From Linum tenue (Eukaryota > Streptophyta > Magnoliopsida > Malpighiales > Linaceae): a stretch of 64,000 nucleotides of DNA. Numbering within the stretch: the first letter of the stretch is position 1; each line of letters opens with the position of its first letter. Below are positions 33,253 to 44,932 of the stretch, in pieces. The DNA lies in the NCBI GenBank assembly GCA_946122785.1, contig CAMGYJ010000010.1, positions 47,637,134 to 47,701,133 of the forward strand, given 5' to 3'. A program made the position numbers and the translations under genes. Under the pieces are notes generated by a model. The model did not search any database and was not told where the DNA came from. It saw only the letters and a program-made list of their open reading frames with translations.

Positions 33253-36200
33253 ATGAGTTCTTCATCAAGAACTTGGCGAGTATTTTCTGCAGCAGTGGCA
33301 GTTCTTCATTCGTGGTTGATCTTCCTTACAACTGCAACTGCTGCCACTGGGATTCAGAGTAACGAGACGGATCGTATGGCGTTGCTGGAGTTCAAGTCCA
33401 TGATTTCTAGCGACCCATTGGGAGCACTGAGCTCGTGGAACGATTCCACCCACTTCTGCGAATGGCATGGCGTGTCCTGTTCGAGAAGACAAGTTGGCGG
33501 CAGAGTTGCTGCCCTGAGACTGTCTTCTCAAATGCTCTATGGCTCCATTTCGCCACACATCGGCAACCTCAGCTTCCTGAAGGAGCTGGACCTCACCAAC
33601 AACAGCTTCATTGAAGGGATCCCTCTGGAGATCGGCCACCTCCACAGGCTGCAGTACCTGCAGCTCACGAACAACTCGCTGCGCGGGGAGATCCCGTCCA
33701 ACATCTCAGGATGCTCTGCTCTCGCCGAATTCAGTGCTGCAAATAACAAGCTGGTGGGGCAGCTGCCATGGCAGATTGGAGGTCTGAACAAGCTTCGAGT
33801 ACTTTTCGTCACGAAAAACGATCTAACGGGAAGCATCCCTCCTTCTTTCGGCAACTTGTCATCCCTCCAGATCCTCCGAGCAGGGGAGAACCATTTCAGC
33901 GGGAGTACTGTTCTTGACCCTCTCAGCCGATTGAAGAGGCTTCAGTTTCTAGATTTGGTGTTAAACAACTTGACCGGTGAAATCCCTGCTTCCTTTTTCA
34001 ATCTATCTTCTCTCACGGATGTGTACTTTTCATACAACCAACTCCATGGCAATCTTCCGAGGAACTTGGGGATATCACTTCCGAATCTTCGAACCTTAGA
34101 CGTGGCATATAACCGGTTCACCGGTACTGTTCCACCTTCCTTGTCCAATGCTTCAAGCTTGGTGGTACTTCAACTGCCGAGTAACAATTTTACAGGAACC
34201 ATGCCTAGTATGGAAAGCTCTCGCAACCTGATGTGGCTTTCGATCTTCAACAACTCTCTTGGAAGCGGGCAGGCGAATGACCTGAGCTTCCTGTGTTCCT
34301 TGACCAATGCCAGTAGCTTGCAGTGGCTGCTCATTCATTACAACAACTTTGGAGGCAGCTTGCCGAAGCAAGTTGCCAACTTGTCGACTGGCCTGGAGGT
34401 TCTGAGTCTCAAAGGGAATCGATTATCAGGAGGCATTCCAGGTGAGATACAAAACCTTGTTAGCCTGCAATGGCTAGATGCAACATACAACAACTTCTCA
34501 GGTACAATCCCACCTGCCATTGGGAAATTGCAAGCTCTGCAACAGTTACAGTTGAGTTACAATAGCATTTCAGGATCCATTCCATCGTCCATTGGGAACT
34601 TGACCAAACTGTTGGGATTGTATCTTAGTAACAATCATCTGCAGGGAGGAATTCCTGCCGGAATCGAGAATTGTCGAAATCTGATGACTCTGGACATATC
34701 TTACAACAATCTCAGTGGCGTCATTCCCTCACAGATCATGAGTATATCTTCCTTGTCTCGTCTCCTCAACTTGTCTTACAACCATTTCGCCGGTGCCATC
34801 CCGGTCGAAGTGGGGAGTCTAACGAACTTGGAGGATTTGGATCTCTCTCATAATGCGTTATCAGAAGAGATTCCGGACAGTCTGGGTAGTTGTGTGGCAA
34901 TGGAGGAACTGCACTTGCAAGGAAATCTCCTGCAAGGAACAATTCCTTCTTCTATTCAATCATTAAAAGGTATTCGGATATTGGATGTATCAAGCAATAA
35001 CCTGTCAGGTCAAATTCCAAAGTTTCTTGAAGATATTAAGGAACTGCAGCTTTTGAATATGTCTTACAACGATTTCGAGGACGAAGTGCCACTAGGTGGA
35101 GTCTTCAAGAATGCCAGCATCATTTTACTCGATGGAAATAGAAAACTTTGCGGCGGCCTGGCTGAACTTCAACTTCCTTCTTGCAGTTTCAGACAACATA
35201 AGAAGGTATTGAGTCACAAGTTGAAGATTGTCATATCTACAATCTCCAGCCTGGGGTTTCTGACTTGCATTGCTTCCTGCTTGCTGATCTTCTGGATAAA
35301 AAAGAAAGGGAAACCAGATACAATTCCAGCAGATGATTTCCAACTACAAGTGTCTTACCATAGCCTGCATAAAGCTACAGATGGTTTCGCCACAACGAAT
35401 CTGATTGGTGTGGGTAGTTTTGGTTCTGTATATAAGGGTGTCCTTGACATGAATGAACATAGCACAACCATTGCAGTGAAAGTGTTCAACCTTCAGCGTC
35501 GTGGAGCATCCAAGAGTTTCATGGCAGAATGTGCAGCCTTAAAGAATATCAGGCACAGAAATCTCGTGAAAGTACTAACAGCGTGTTCAGGTGTTGATCA
35601 TCAAGGAAATGACTTCAAGGCTCTCGTTTATGAGTTCTTGGTTAATGGCAGCCTGGAAGATTGGCTGCATCCAGTGCAAAGTGGAGATGAACCTCCAAGG
35701 AGCCTAAACTTCATCCAGAGGCTAAACATCTCCATAGATGTAGCTTATGCGATGAATTATCTTCATCATCAGTGTGGCACACCGATTGTTCACTGTGATC
35801 TCAAGCCCAGTAATGTGCTTCTTGACGAGGACTTGGTAGGCCATGTTGGTGACTTTGGATTGGCGCGATTCCTTCCATCAGTTGCTGATTCCTCTTCGAC
35901 TTGCGAGGCTTCAAGCTCCATCGGTATAAAGGGAACTGTTGGCTACGCTCCTCCAGGTAAAGTGACGAATGGTCATCCCTACCCTCTCCTCATCCTAAAA
36001 ATGATGAAATACAAAGCTTTCCATTAATTTTCCCCCCTAACCTTCTACTCAATATACATGGCAGAATATGGTATGGGACATGAAGTCTCTGTACAAGGAG
36101 ATGTATATAGCTATGGAGTTCATTTGCTTGAGATGTTTACTGGACGGAAACCAACTGACGAGGCTTTTCAAGAAGGATTCACCATTCATAGATTCGTCAG

Positions 36201-36507
36201 AACTGCTATTTCCGAGAAGCTGGTAACAGAACTTTTGGATCCAGTTCTATTGAATGAACTACATATCGGTGGGACGACCCACAACAATACCATCCGTAGC
36301 AACAGTAGTACTAGTTCAAAGGTCGCCACCAAAACCAGTAGCCCAAAAGCAGAGGAAATTTTGATTTCCATTTTGGAAATCGGTGTTGCTTGCTCTTCAG
36401 ACATCCCACAAGAGAGAATTAGTATGAATGAAGTAGTCACAAGGCTCGTCTCTTCAAGAAAATCATTTCTTGATCAGTCCACACGAAGACGAAGGGAGGT
36501 GAGATGA
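33253..36507 (+). CDS. LRR receptor-like kinase, subfamily XII (EFR/XA21 type)
   Basis: Plasma-membrane pattern-recognition receptor. Exons 33253-35956 and 36065-36507 (phase-1 intron within the kinase activation segment) give 1048 residues. A signal peptide is followed by the LRRNT pair (ALLEFKSMISSDPLGALSSWNDS, CEWHGVSC), about 22 LRRs of the plant-specific LxGxIPxxIGNLxxL type, the LCGG cap (KLCGGLAELQLPSC), and a membrane span near SSLGFLTCIASCLLIFWI. Kinase: GVGSFGSVYKG loop, IAVKVF lysine, IVHCDLKPSN catalytic loop and DFGLARFL. The Cys before the catalytic Asp makes it a non-RD kinase, typical of innate-immunity receptors. The split PP|EYG motif is rebuilt correctly across the intron. 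All key kinase residues look intact, so it is probably functional. Its ligand is unknown. Confidence 0.94.
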
Positions 36508-36619
36508 TTGATTTTTTTTAGTAGATTTGAAAGTGTTTTTAACTAGCATATGTTTGGAAGATATTTACTCGAAAAATGTGGAATGTAAAATATATAAGTT
36601 AAAGAAAATATTGACATAC

Positions 36620-36788
36620 CAGGCAAAGTTTCAGAAGTTTCTTTGAGATGTTCCCCAGTGTTCAAGTTCCCAAACTTCTCTACATACTCAGCAATACTCA
36701 GGGTAACAGAGACCTTTTGAGGATTAAGGATTTTTTTCCCCTCAGCCTTTTGTCCATCGAGATATTTCATCCTATTCTGCAAATACTG
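36620..36788 (-). pseudogene. Orphan exon of lysyl-tRNA synthetase
   Basis: The minus strand encodes QYLQNRMKYLDGQKAEGKKI, then SVTLSIAEYVEKFGNLNTGE and a TSETLPG end. This matches the N-terminal part of cytosolic lysyl-tRNA synthetase just before its anticodon-binding domain (plant enzymes read like YxENRLKYLxxQKAEG...SMSIxEYVEKYG). It is flanked by an intact acceptor (TTGCAG|CAG at 36789-36791) and donor (CCTG|GTATGT at 36613-36619). No other part of the gene is in the window. It is therefore a captured exon with bits of its introns, lying between a receptor kinase and a CNL fragment. The consensus PYPHKF is replaced by ILNPQKV, so it has begun to drift. Confidence 0.82.
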
Positions 36789-36836
36789 CTGCAAGAGAAA
36801 AATAACTCACGCTGAGAAGGGAGATGATTAATCGAA

Positions 36837-37369
36837 TCCCCTATGGAAACAATTTACAGTAAGCAAAACAATGCTTCATATGAGAAGGGAGATGATTGAA
36901 ACTGAGTTGGAGTGATGACATTGTAGGATCTTTGTCTTTAGTGATACTTGAAAGTTGAAAGGCTCTTGGATAGAAATGACGGCAACTCGGTTTTTGGATC
37001 TTTTGAACCTGATAACATAGTAGCCATGGTGCTCACAGCAAGAGGAACTCCATTACATTTCCTCAATATCTGCTTGCCAACTTCATACACTTGTGGGTCT
37101 TCTGGAACTTCTCCTGGAAGGGCCTTTTTCACCAATAAACTCCATGATTACAAGTCTTTCAAGCAATAAGGTTCAATTATTATTGAACTTGTTCCTGACT
37201 TCAATGTGCTGCCTCCTACCTCTGCCACTTTAGTGGAGTCAAATATTTTCCACGGGAGTTTCTTGAGCTCACGTCTAAAATTCCACAGGAGACCAATCTG
37301 CTCCAAGGCCAAGTCAGCAGCCTTGCCAAGGATTTGTTTTGCAACTGGGATCCGAATGATTTCAGCCAT
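36837..37369 (-). pseudogene. Internally deleted CNL fragment
   Basis: It begins at an ATG (37369) with AEIIRIPVAKQILGKAADLA and LLWNFRRELKKL, like CNL-1. Near residue 38 it jumps directly to the RNBS-B region (STKVAEVGG), skipping most of the coiled coil, the P-loop and kinase-2. An in-frame TAA follows at about 37148. Sequence then continues in the same frame through the LPGEVP and NGVPLAVSTMATML motifs. After a frameshift it reaches LQLSFNHLPSHMKHCFAYC and another stop at about 36840. It cannot make a receptor. It shares its 5' end with CNL-1 more than with CNL-2. Confidence 0.9.
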
Positions 37370-37490
37370 TATTAGGAAAAAAAACAAGGAAGCAAGGAAA
37401 AATAGGCGAGCTTGAACAAGAGAGCAAGGGGTAAACCAGGCAAGCTAAGAGAAAGAGCTAGAGTGATATAGTGAGGCCAATGATCCATCT

Positions 37491-37800
37491 ATGGCGAACT
37501 TACCCGGTGCTGAGTTTCGCCCCCCGAGGTGTTCGACCGGTTCGACGCATGGCACGAAAAAGTTCGCCGGATTCGCCGCCGCCTCAGCCCGGAGGATTTC
37601 TCTGTACTACGAGAACTGCAAGGCGCCGTTGGATTCGGTCAGGTTCTCGCTGCTAGTTCTCCGACCCGCTGACTCCAGATCGCGATGGAAGACTTCGGCG
37701 ATGTTGCTAACGTTGGCGCTGGGCGGCGGCACCACCGATTACGGATCGCCGCTCGAGGTCGCGGTCGATTTCGGAGGTACTACCGTCAGCAGTCTCCCGG
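37491..37800 (+). other. GC-rich coding-like fragment, unidentified
   Basis: About 65-70% GC in a 35-40% GC neighbourhood. One frame starts MANLPGAEFRPPRC. A second frame over the same bases reads VFDRFDAWHEKVRRIRRRLS and PEDFSVLRELQGAVGFGQVL, which looks more protein-like, so a frameshift near 37535 is possible. I do not recognise the family. It may be a transposon- or recombination-borne gene fragment. Confidence 0.4.
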
Positions 37801-37950
37801 CGAGATCATTCTCCACGCGCTTGGCATTCGAGTGGTTTCTTCGCTTGAGGCAGTCTCTCTCAACATTGAGTCCTTTCCACTTTGTATTCCGATGGAATTC
37901 ACCAGAGAAAGTGTGGCGGTCGGAGGAGGTTTGTCTCAAGAACCAGTTGA

Positions 37951-38207
37951 TCCCAATAACTCGAGTTGTTCGGAGAAGGTTCTGCTGGATCTTATACCAC
38001 ACTCTAACACGCCCCCTCAAACGAAAGCCAACCCATGGGGTTGAAGTTTGTACAGGCCCACCATATCATGTGCTTGAAAGACAACGGTTAATATTGATAT
38101 TGGGGGTCGTGGAGATTCGAATACATGACCTTTTGGTTCGAAGCTTGCTCCCAATAACTCGAGTTGTTGGGAGAAGGTTCTGCTGGATCTTATACCACAC
38201 TCTAACA
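37951..38207 (-). repeat. 59-bp direct repeat, LTR/TRIM-like unit
   Basis: Copies at 37951-38009 and 38149-38207 differ at one base out of 59 and lie 198 bp apart. On the minus strand each begins TGTTAGAGTGTGGTATAAGA, with the 5'-TG of long terminal repeats. Between them 38111-38130 contains GATTCGAATACATGACC, similar to a Pol III B box or tRNA end. It could be a truncated terminal-repeat retrotransposon in miniature or a tRNA-derived SINE. No coding capacity. Confidence 0.65.
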
Positions 38208-38355
38208 ATTTGGTGGCCGGGGGCAAAGAAACCGGTGGAAAGTGGAAACGATGAGTAATGTAATTAATGTATGATTTAATTTTTTTTCTAGTGACAAATA
38301 TGAAATAACTTATAATTACAATGACCAGCATTGTAATTTATCCAAACCCTCCGCA

Positions 38356-38364
38356 AAACCCTAA
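38356..38364 (+). promoter_or_regulatory. Telo-box upstream of the splicing-factor gene
   Basis: AAACCCTAA, the plant telo-box found in promoters and leaders of translation and RNA-processing genes, stands about 120 bases before the start codon. A single copy only, so function is uncertain. Confidence 0.4.
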
Positions 38365-38482
38365 AATAAAATAAAAAATCTCCAATTTCCCCCAATTAAC
38401 CCACCCCCGACCTTTCTCTCTTATCGGTAGCCCGAAGATTCACTCGAGAAAGCCATCTGCTCAGTCAGAAGAACAACCAACC

Positions 38483-41400
38483 ATGGATTTCGACGAGATC
38501 GAGTATCTGGAGAAGACCGTCGAAGAAGCGGAGGATCGAGACGGGAGCGCCAAGAAGAGCAAGCGCGAAGGCGTCGAGAAGAGCGAGCGGAGTTACAGGA
38601 AGCGGGATGCCGCCGACGAGGATGCGACGGCGAGCCGGAAGAGATCGAGAGGGGGCAAGGATGAAGAGAACGGGAGGGAGAAGGATCGCCACCGCCGCGA
38701 CAGGGACAGAGATAGAGAGAAGGACAGAGATAAGGAGAAGGATAGGAGAGACAGGGATAAGGAGCGAGAGGAAGGAAGAGAGAAGAGGGAGAGGAGCAGA
38801 AGCGAGAGCAAGAGCAGGAGAGAAAGAAGTCGTAGCAGGAGCAAGTCGAGGAGGGAGAGGAGCAGGAGTCGTTACAGTGATCGGGAGAAGGAAGTGCGGG
38901 AGAGAGAAAGGGATGTCGAGCTGCGAGACAGCGGTAGCAGGTGCCTGGCCATTTTATTTGATTTCTCTGTTCTTCAATCTTCATTATTGGTTTTTGGAAT
39001 GGAATCCTGCTATGAGGTCTTGAATTGCCACCCTGTTAGCTTCCAATTTGGATACTTACTCTTTATGTGGGAAGTTCTGAACTTGTTGAGAAGATTGTAA
39101 TGGTTGATTGTACCTTGTAGGTTTCACACTGTCACCATAGGCTTACAAGTACTTTGGGAACAATGAGGTTACCTGACTTGACTGCTTAAACTTTGGTCTC
39201 CTTGTTAAGAGAATGTAGAGCCAAATAGATGTTCCACATTCTGCAGATGTGTTAGGCGGGAATGGTTATCGGCTGGCTATGGCTATTGTTTTGTGCCTAT
39301 GCAGGCTCATCTACTTTCGCTGTATTCTTATTATTCTTCGGAGTTGTTTCTTGTGACAGGAGGGTCAAAGATAAGAAAGAAGCTGTGGAGCCTGAAGCTG
39401 ACCCTGAGAGGGACCAGAGAACTGTATTTGCCTATCAGGTAGGGTATTTGATTGGACACCCTTCTGTAGAATCACATTGTGGCCTGAATATTACCATTCT
39501 CGTGCGAAATACTAAAACTTATTTTGTTTTCGAATTAATCCTTGAAGATGCCTTTGAAGGCTACCGAGAGAGATGTGTATGAGTTCTTCTCCAAGGCGGG
39601 CAAGGTTAGTGATTTTTCCCCTGTTCATTTGCAATCCCTACTTCTGCCAATATTTCATCGGCTGTCAGATTGAGGTTGATTTTGTGTCTTATCTTCTATT
39701 TTGCGTTACTTTTTATAAAATTCTGCTTGTGTGCAAGTATTGGCAGTTGCCGATCGGAAAACCTTCTTGGCTCACTGCCTCACTGTCAGTTGTGTTGGTT
39801 GTTTTTTCTACACTATATATGTTATTAGTCTTCTGTTGAGGACTGTATTGTATATCAAAATACTAGATGTGTAGCTAAGTTTAGAATCCATGCAATCGAA
39901 TTACCTTTTTGTTAAATTCATGGAACATTCAGAAATGGGTTGCAGCATTTTCTTGGATGCCCTTTGAAGTGTTATACCCATCATGGTGCTCATCGTATCT
40001 TCATCATCATCAACCATTTATGTCCTTGAAATTTCAGGTGAGGGATGTTAGATTGATAATGGACAGGAACTCAAGGAGATCAAAAGGAGTTGGGTATGCA
40101 AATTCTAAATCTTATTATGCTCTAATAAGTTACCAGCATGTTGCTTTCAAGAATCAAGTTTAACTGTATTCTTAAATGCACTAGCAATGCGATAATGATG
40201 ATGGATGATGGGAATACCTTGCACTCATGTTTAATCAATTCATGCTGCGCACTCAAGGTAGATGACATACACTTGAAGTTTGTTCTTTTGCTTTCTTTCT
40301 TAATTCCCTGATGAGTGTATCTACGTGAAGACGATAACTTTGGTCTCATGGATTCTTGGTCCTTGTAGAAGCAGTTTCATATGAGCTTTCTCTACTTTCT
40401 GTTTGCCTCCCTGTGAAGTTCTTTCTTTTGGTTTCTCGTCTGTCAAGAGAAAGTGGAATAGAAGTGGGACAAGACACCTCTGAAACATCTTTTTTCTTCC
40501 GTGCTTCTTAATCATGCCTCTTATGATTTGAATGGTATATAAAACACTTTTTCTGGTTAGGATAGCTAGCAACTGGAGCTCCTTCACTGTGTTCCCTGCA
40601 GTTTCCTCAACTCTTGTCAAACTGGGAAAATGCCTTTATTTTTACATAGCTTATTATCTTTGTTGATTATGTCAGGTTTTTAATTTGGCTCTATTTTGGT
40701 CAGTGATTACTTTACTCTTTCCTGTTATGGGCTAACAAATTATAAATGACGGAAATCAGATTTGCAGAAAGAAACTCAGCAATGAGCTCTCTGTACTCAG
40801 TTTTAGTTTCTCTTAATCTCTTTACTGGATGCTTTGTAAGTGCTGCTTAGGATTTGTTTCTTCTATTTTGTTCTAACAAGTTAGTTACTATTTGTAAATA
40901 CCTGCAGGTATATCGAGTTCTATGACGTGATGTCTGTTCCAATGGCAATAGCTCTTTCTGGCCAGCCACTCTTTGGACAACCTGTGATGGTGAAGCCTTC
41001 TGAGGCGGAAAAGAATCTTGTTCAGTCAAATGCTACAGGTGCCACTACTGGCCCCTATGGGCCTGTGGACAGAAAACTATATGTCGGGAATTTGCACTTC
41101 AACATGACGGAAATGCAGCTAAGACAGGTAATGGTTACATGGATAAACTTTGATTTCATTGTTGCTAGTACGTTCTAAGAGCTGCTACCTTCGGTCATCT
41201 GGTAACACCTCATTTTTCTTGGCTGGTAATGTTTCAGCTTTTTGAGCCATTTGGAACTGTGGAGCTTGTTCAGCTACCCCTTGACCTTGAAACGGGACAG
41301 TGCAAAGGATTTGGGTTTGTTCAAGTTAGTAAAAGCTTCTAATTTGTTCAATGGTTGGTTAATACCTGTTGGCACTCTTTGTAATGGTTTTTACCCTGCA

Positions 41401-43293
41401 GTTTGCTCAAGTGGAAAGTGCAAAGGAAGCGCAAACACATTTGAATGGGAAACTGGAGATTGCTGGACGGACCTTAAAGGTTGGCTTCAACCTTAGGATA
41501 TACATCATTTGCACTTTATTACTTCATCAATTTATAGGGACATTTTGTTTAAGAGCCAATAACAACTTCCGATTTTGTTGTTGTGTATATGCTAGGTTTC
41601 CTCTGTCACGGAACATGGAGGGCCGCAAGAGCCTGGGGCTAAATCTGCTGACTTTGATGACGATGATGGTGGTGGTTTGGTCAGTTTGTTTTGCTTTACC
41701 CTTGACAAAGTCCTAATCTGTTATAGTTTCTACGGAAGTGATTAATAGACATTTATTATCTTCTCAATTCACAACCACAAAACATAGTACGTACTTGGTG
41801 TTTCCTTGGCCTAGCCAGATATGGTTCTTGTCGTACTTACACCCGACTGTATTAATTATGTTTAAAGTTTCACATGGAAACTTAATTACTGCAAAGTTGA
41901 GTCCTCTCTTTACCTTTTCCCTATTGTATGAGTCGTATGTTGACTATCCATTATGCACTCAATGGCAGAGAATGGCACAAATCTTTTCTGACGGGGATTA
42001 ACAATTCTATCATTGTAGAATGGAACCTCACAAATGTCTTTTGACTAATTCGTAGTAGTTTTATCTTGCAGTCTTTAAATGCTCAATCAAGAGCTATGCT
42101 CATGCAGAAGCTGGATCGCTCTGGCATTGCCACGAGGTCTGTATTCCATCCGCAATATTATCTGGTTTGCTCGCTTTTTTTGCGGATATTGTTTAAGCAC
42201 TTAAAATTGACCTTTGTTTCTCCAGTATTTCTGGTTCCCTTGGAGTGCCTATGCTTAATGGCTCTGCTCAAAATCCACAAACCATGGCCTTGCAACTGAA
42301 CGGTCAAGCTGCACTTCGTGGAGCTCTTCCAGTTCATGTCTTGCCTTCTCCAGCCTTTGAATCTATTGGAAAACCCAGTGTGTGCTTATTGTTGCAAAAC
42401 ATGTTTGATCCTTCCACCGAGGTATGTGAATTGTTTCTTCTCCTCTCCTACTATTTTATTTGAAATTTTTGTTGGATGAACTCTGATATATCTGCTAATG
42501 TCTCTTCTCAGACTGAACCAGATTTTGATGTGGACATAAAGGACGATGTCGAAGAAGAATGCTCAAAATACGGACACGTGAAACATATATATGTTGAGAA
42601 GTAAGCATAACAGCCTTCTTAGGTGGTTCATTTCATGTTTAATGAATGATTTAGGTTAGAATCTGCAATAATAGAAGGTATAAAAAATATTATATTAGAA
42701 ACCGCCAAGTTGGTTTAGATGAGATAGAATCAGATATTTCTTTATGGACTGGTTCATTTGGTTGCTTAAAGATGGCAGTGTCTGGATTAACTCATTAAGA
42801 AACAAAAATACTATGAAGTCCGAACTTAATTATGGTGTATCGAGGGTATTGAAATTTGTGACGGTGGATTAGCATGCACGTTTGGATCAAATGCCTAAAA
42901 TATTTGTCACAGAAATAAAAAAAAAAAAAGTGCCTACTATTTGATTTTGTCTCAACTTCCTGCAATATGATTATTTCTAACTTTCTCCCTAGTGTCAGCT
43001 TGTGCGAAAAACTTGTTCATCTCATTTATTATCTGCCTTTTTTACAGGAATAGCGCAGGGTTTGTGTATTTACGGTTTGATACCGTGGAAGCAGCCGCCA
43101 GAGCTCAGGCTGCAATGCATATGAGGTGGTTTGCTCGACGATCAATCTCAGCAACTTTCATGGTAATCAATAGTTGTTTATCCTGGTTTCCTTCGTACGT
43201 ATTCAGGGTTAAGGTGCCTCAAAGTCTCATTTGTTCAATTCGAATTTGCAGCCGCCCCATGAATATGAAGCCAAGTTCCCCAATAGCCACTAG
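38483..43293 (+). CDS. RBM39/CC1-like SR-related splicing factor
   Basis: Nuclear splicing factor related to human RBM39 (CAPER) and U2AF65. Thirteen exons: 38483-38940, 39360-39438, 39548-39604, 40038-40093, 40908-41127, 41238-41324, 41402-41479, 41596-41679, 42072-42136, 42226-42421, 42512-42600, 43048-43162 and 43252-43293. All phases close and the product is 541 residues. Residues 1-150 form an RS/RD/RE-rich domain for splicing-complex contacts. RRM1 starts near RTVFAYQMPLKATERDVYEF and includes KGVGYIEFYD. RRM2 has RKLYVGNLHFNMTE and GFGFVQF. The C-terminal RRM is a UHM type: LLLQNMFDP, AGFVYLRF and the RWF (R-x-F) signature that binds ULM peptides. It should help define 3' splice sites. 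In Arabidopsis a CC1-like gene sits next to CESA5, matching the CESA at the end of this window. Confidence 0.94.
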
Positions 43294-44156
43294 GACTAGA
43301 AAGTGCTCTCCTTGGCATAGCTCCTATCTCGGCAGTTGTCTAGAGCAGAAGCATTTGCAAACCGAGGGGAATCGCTTGCTTCTCTGCCTCGGATGTACTA
43401 TGGAGACGATGCTGAGTTTGTACCTTAATACAATACTAGAGATGTAGTAATTTTTGTACTGTAGAAAGTAAATCAAGTTATTTATATCTCAATTTATTGC
43501 CATGGTATGATGGTACCGGCGAAGATTGGTGTACAAGTCATGTTTTGCTTACCTTGCCTGTGTTGAAAGTTAAAGTTTAGGGCTCTCTTTAGATGGGATT
43601 TAAAAGGTTTTTTGGCGGGAGAGCTATGGGGTTGTATAAGGCAACGCGATATGATATTAAGATTCTAAAATCCAAGCCATTCTTACGATCTCTGTCTGAA
43701 GTTGGAGAAGGAGCTGACTACAGAGTATATGATCTCTTCCGTTTTTTTTTTTTGTCCTGTAAACCCCGCTGTGCGTTTTCCCAAACTACGTTAATCATAT
43801 TTCTAGCATGCAATTGTTCAACCACAATGCATAGAGTAAAAAAAACTCGGGTGCGAAAAGGGTAGTCCATCGTCGTGTGAGTTAACGTTGTTCATTTATA
43901 TTATTGGCTTGAGTTACTCGGTTTTGAGAAAAGAAGCCGTACCATTAGTATGGTAATACTAAAGATTCCTTCTAATTAGATTTGTTAGCTCTATGTGTTC
44001 AATGGCTGTGACAAAGTATTCATTTACTACGAGTTAGATCTAACAATATATGAATGATATTACATAAGCACGCGTAGTTCTTTCTATTAGACATAACCAT
44101 ATAATACAAGTCTCGAATTCAATATCTTCTTAATTAAACTAAAATTACTCGCTAAC
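43294..44156. other. Spacer between splicing factor and ALBA gene
   Basis: The splicing-factor 3' UTR should occupy the first few hundred bases. The open frame at 43593-43865 has no resemblance to known proteins. From about 43870 the sequence is AT-rich with no recognised feature. Confidence 0.4.
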
Positions 44157-44533
44157 GGTTTATCAATATTTATTATTTTTAACATTGTTTTAGTCATTTT
44201 AGTGATGTCAAAGTGTTCTAAAGAACACAACTTAATAGGAAAGATGATTACTATTTAGTATTTACAAACAAAAATTATATAAACTAAAAGACACTAGACA
44301 AACTAGATAGAGATTTAGTTTGTTAGTTAGTTCGCTCTTTTTGTTTAATGGCAATGACTGCAAGTTTAATTTAATTACATTCGGTTCACTATATGATACC
44401 TTCTCAATCAAGTTACCGGGTTATCGATATTCAATCTGACATTATTTTAGTAATGTCAAAAGAGTTCTTAAGAACACAACTTGATATAAATTTAAGACAC
44501 TATAAACTAGATTTAGTTGGTTAGTTAGTTAAT
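44157..44533. repeat. Degenerate tandem duplication upstream of the ALBA gene
   Basis: Blocks at 44157-44340 and 44419-44533 share, in order: TTATC[A/G]ATATT, ACATT[G/A]TTTTAGT, ATGTCAAA, GTTCT[A/T]AAGAACACAACTT, AAGACACTA and TAGATTTAG[T/C]TxGTTAGTTAGTT. The two halves differ by many substitutions and indels, so the duplication is old. It lies about 400-750 bases before the ALBA start codon. Confidence 0.65.
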
Positions 44534-44932
44534 GTAGATTAGACAGAGATTTATCAGTTATCTCTCAGTTGTTCAGTTCAGTTGCCCACTCCATTCTCCC
44601 AACCACCCAAATTCCCTCGTCTTCTTCGCTCCTTACAGTTACCATTTCCCGCTGACTCTCACTCCCCCACACTCTTCTCAACTCTCTCTCTCTACACTCT
44701 CCATTTTCTCATCTCTTAAAAAAACTCCTTCAATCCCTTCTCCCCTTTCCTCTTCACCAATCTGTAAATTACTAGACCAGGAAGAAGAAGAAAACAGAGG
44801 AAACCCCTTTCCCTCCGGGAACTCGCCCTCTCTCCCTCAGGTAAATCTCCTATCTTCAATTTTCTTTCTGGGTTCTGATGCTCTGTTTGGTTCCCCTGGA
44901 ATTTGATTGGAAGTTATTATTGGGGAAAAAAG

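Noticed and set aside
38111..38130. tRNA gene suggested by GATTCGAA
   Set aside because: Only a B-box-like motif is present; no A box at proper spacing and no cloverleaf could be drawn.
43593..43865. 90-codon plus-strand frame after the splicing factor
   Set aside because: No recognisable motifs, and it runs through a poly-T tract; probably non-coding.
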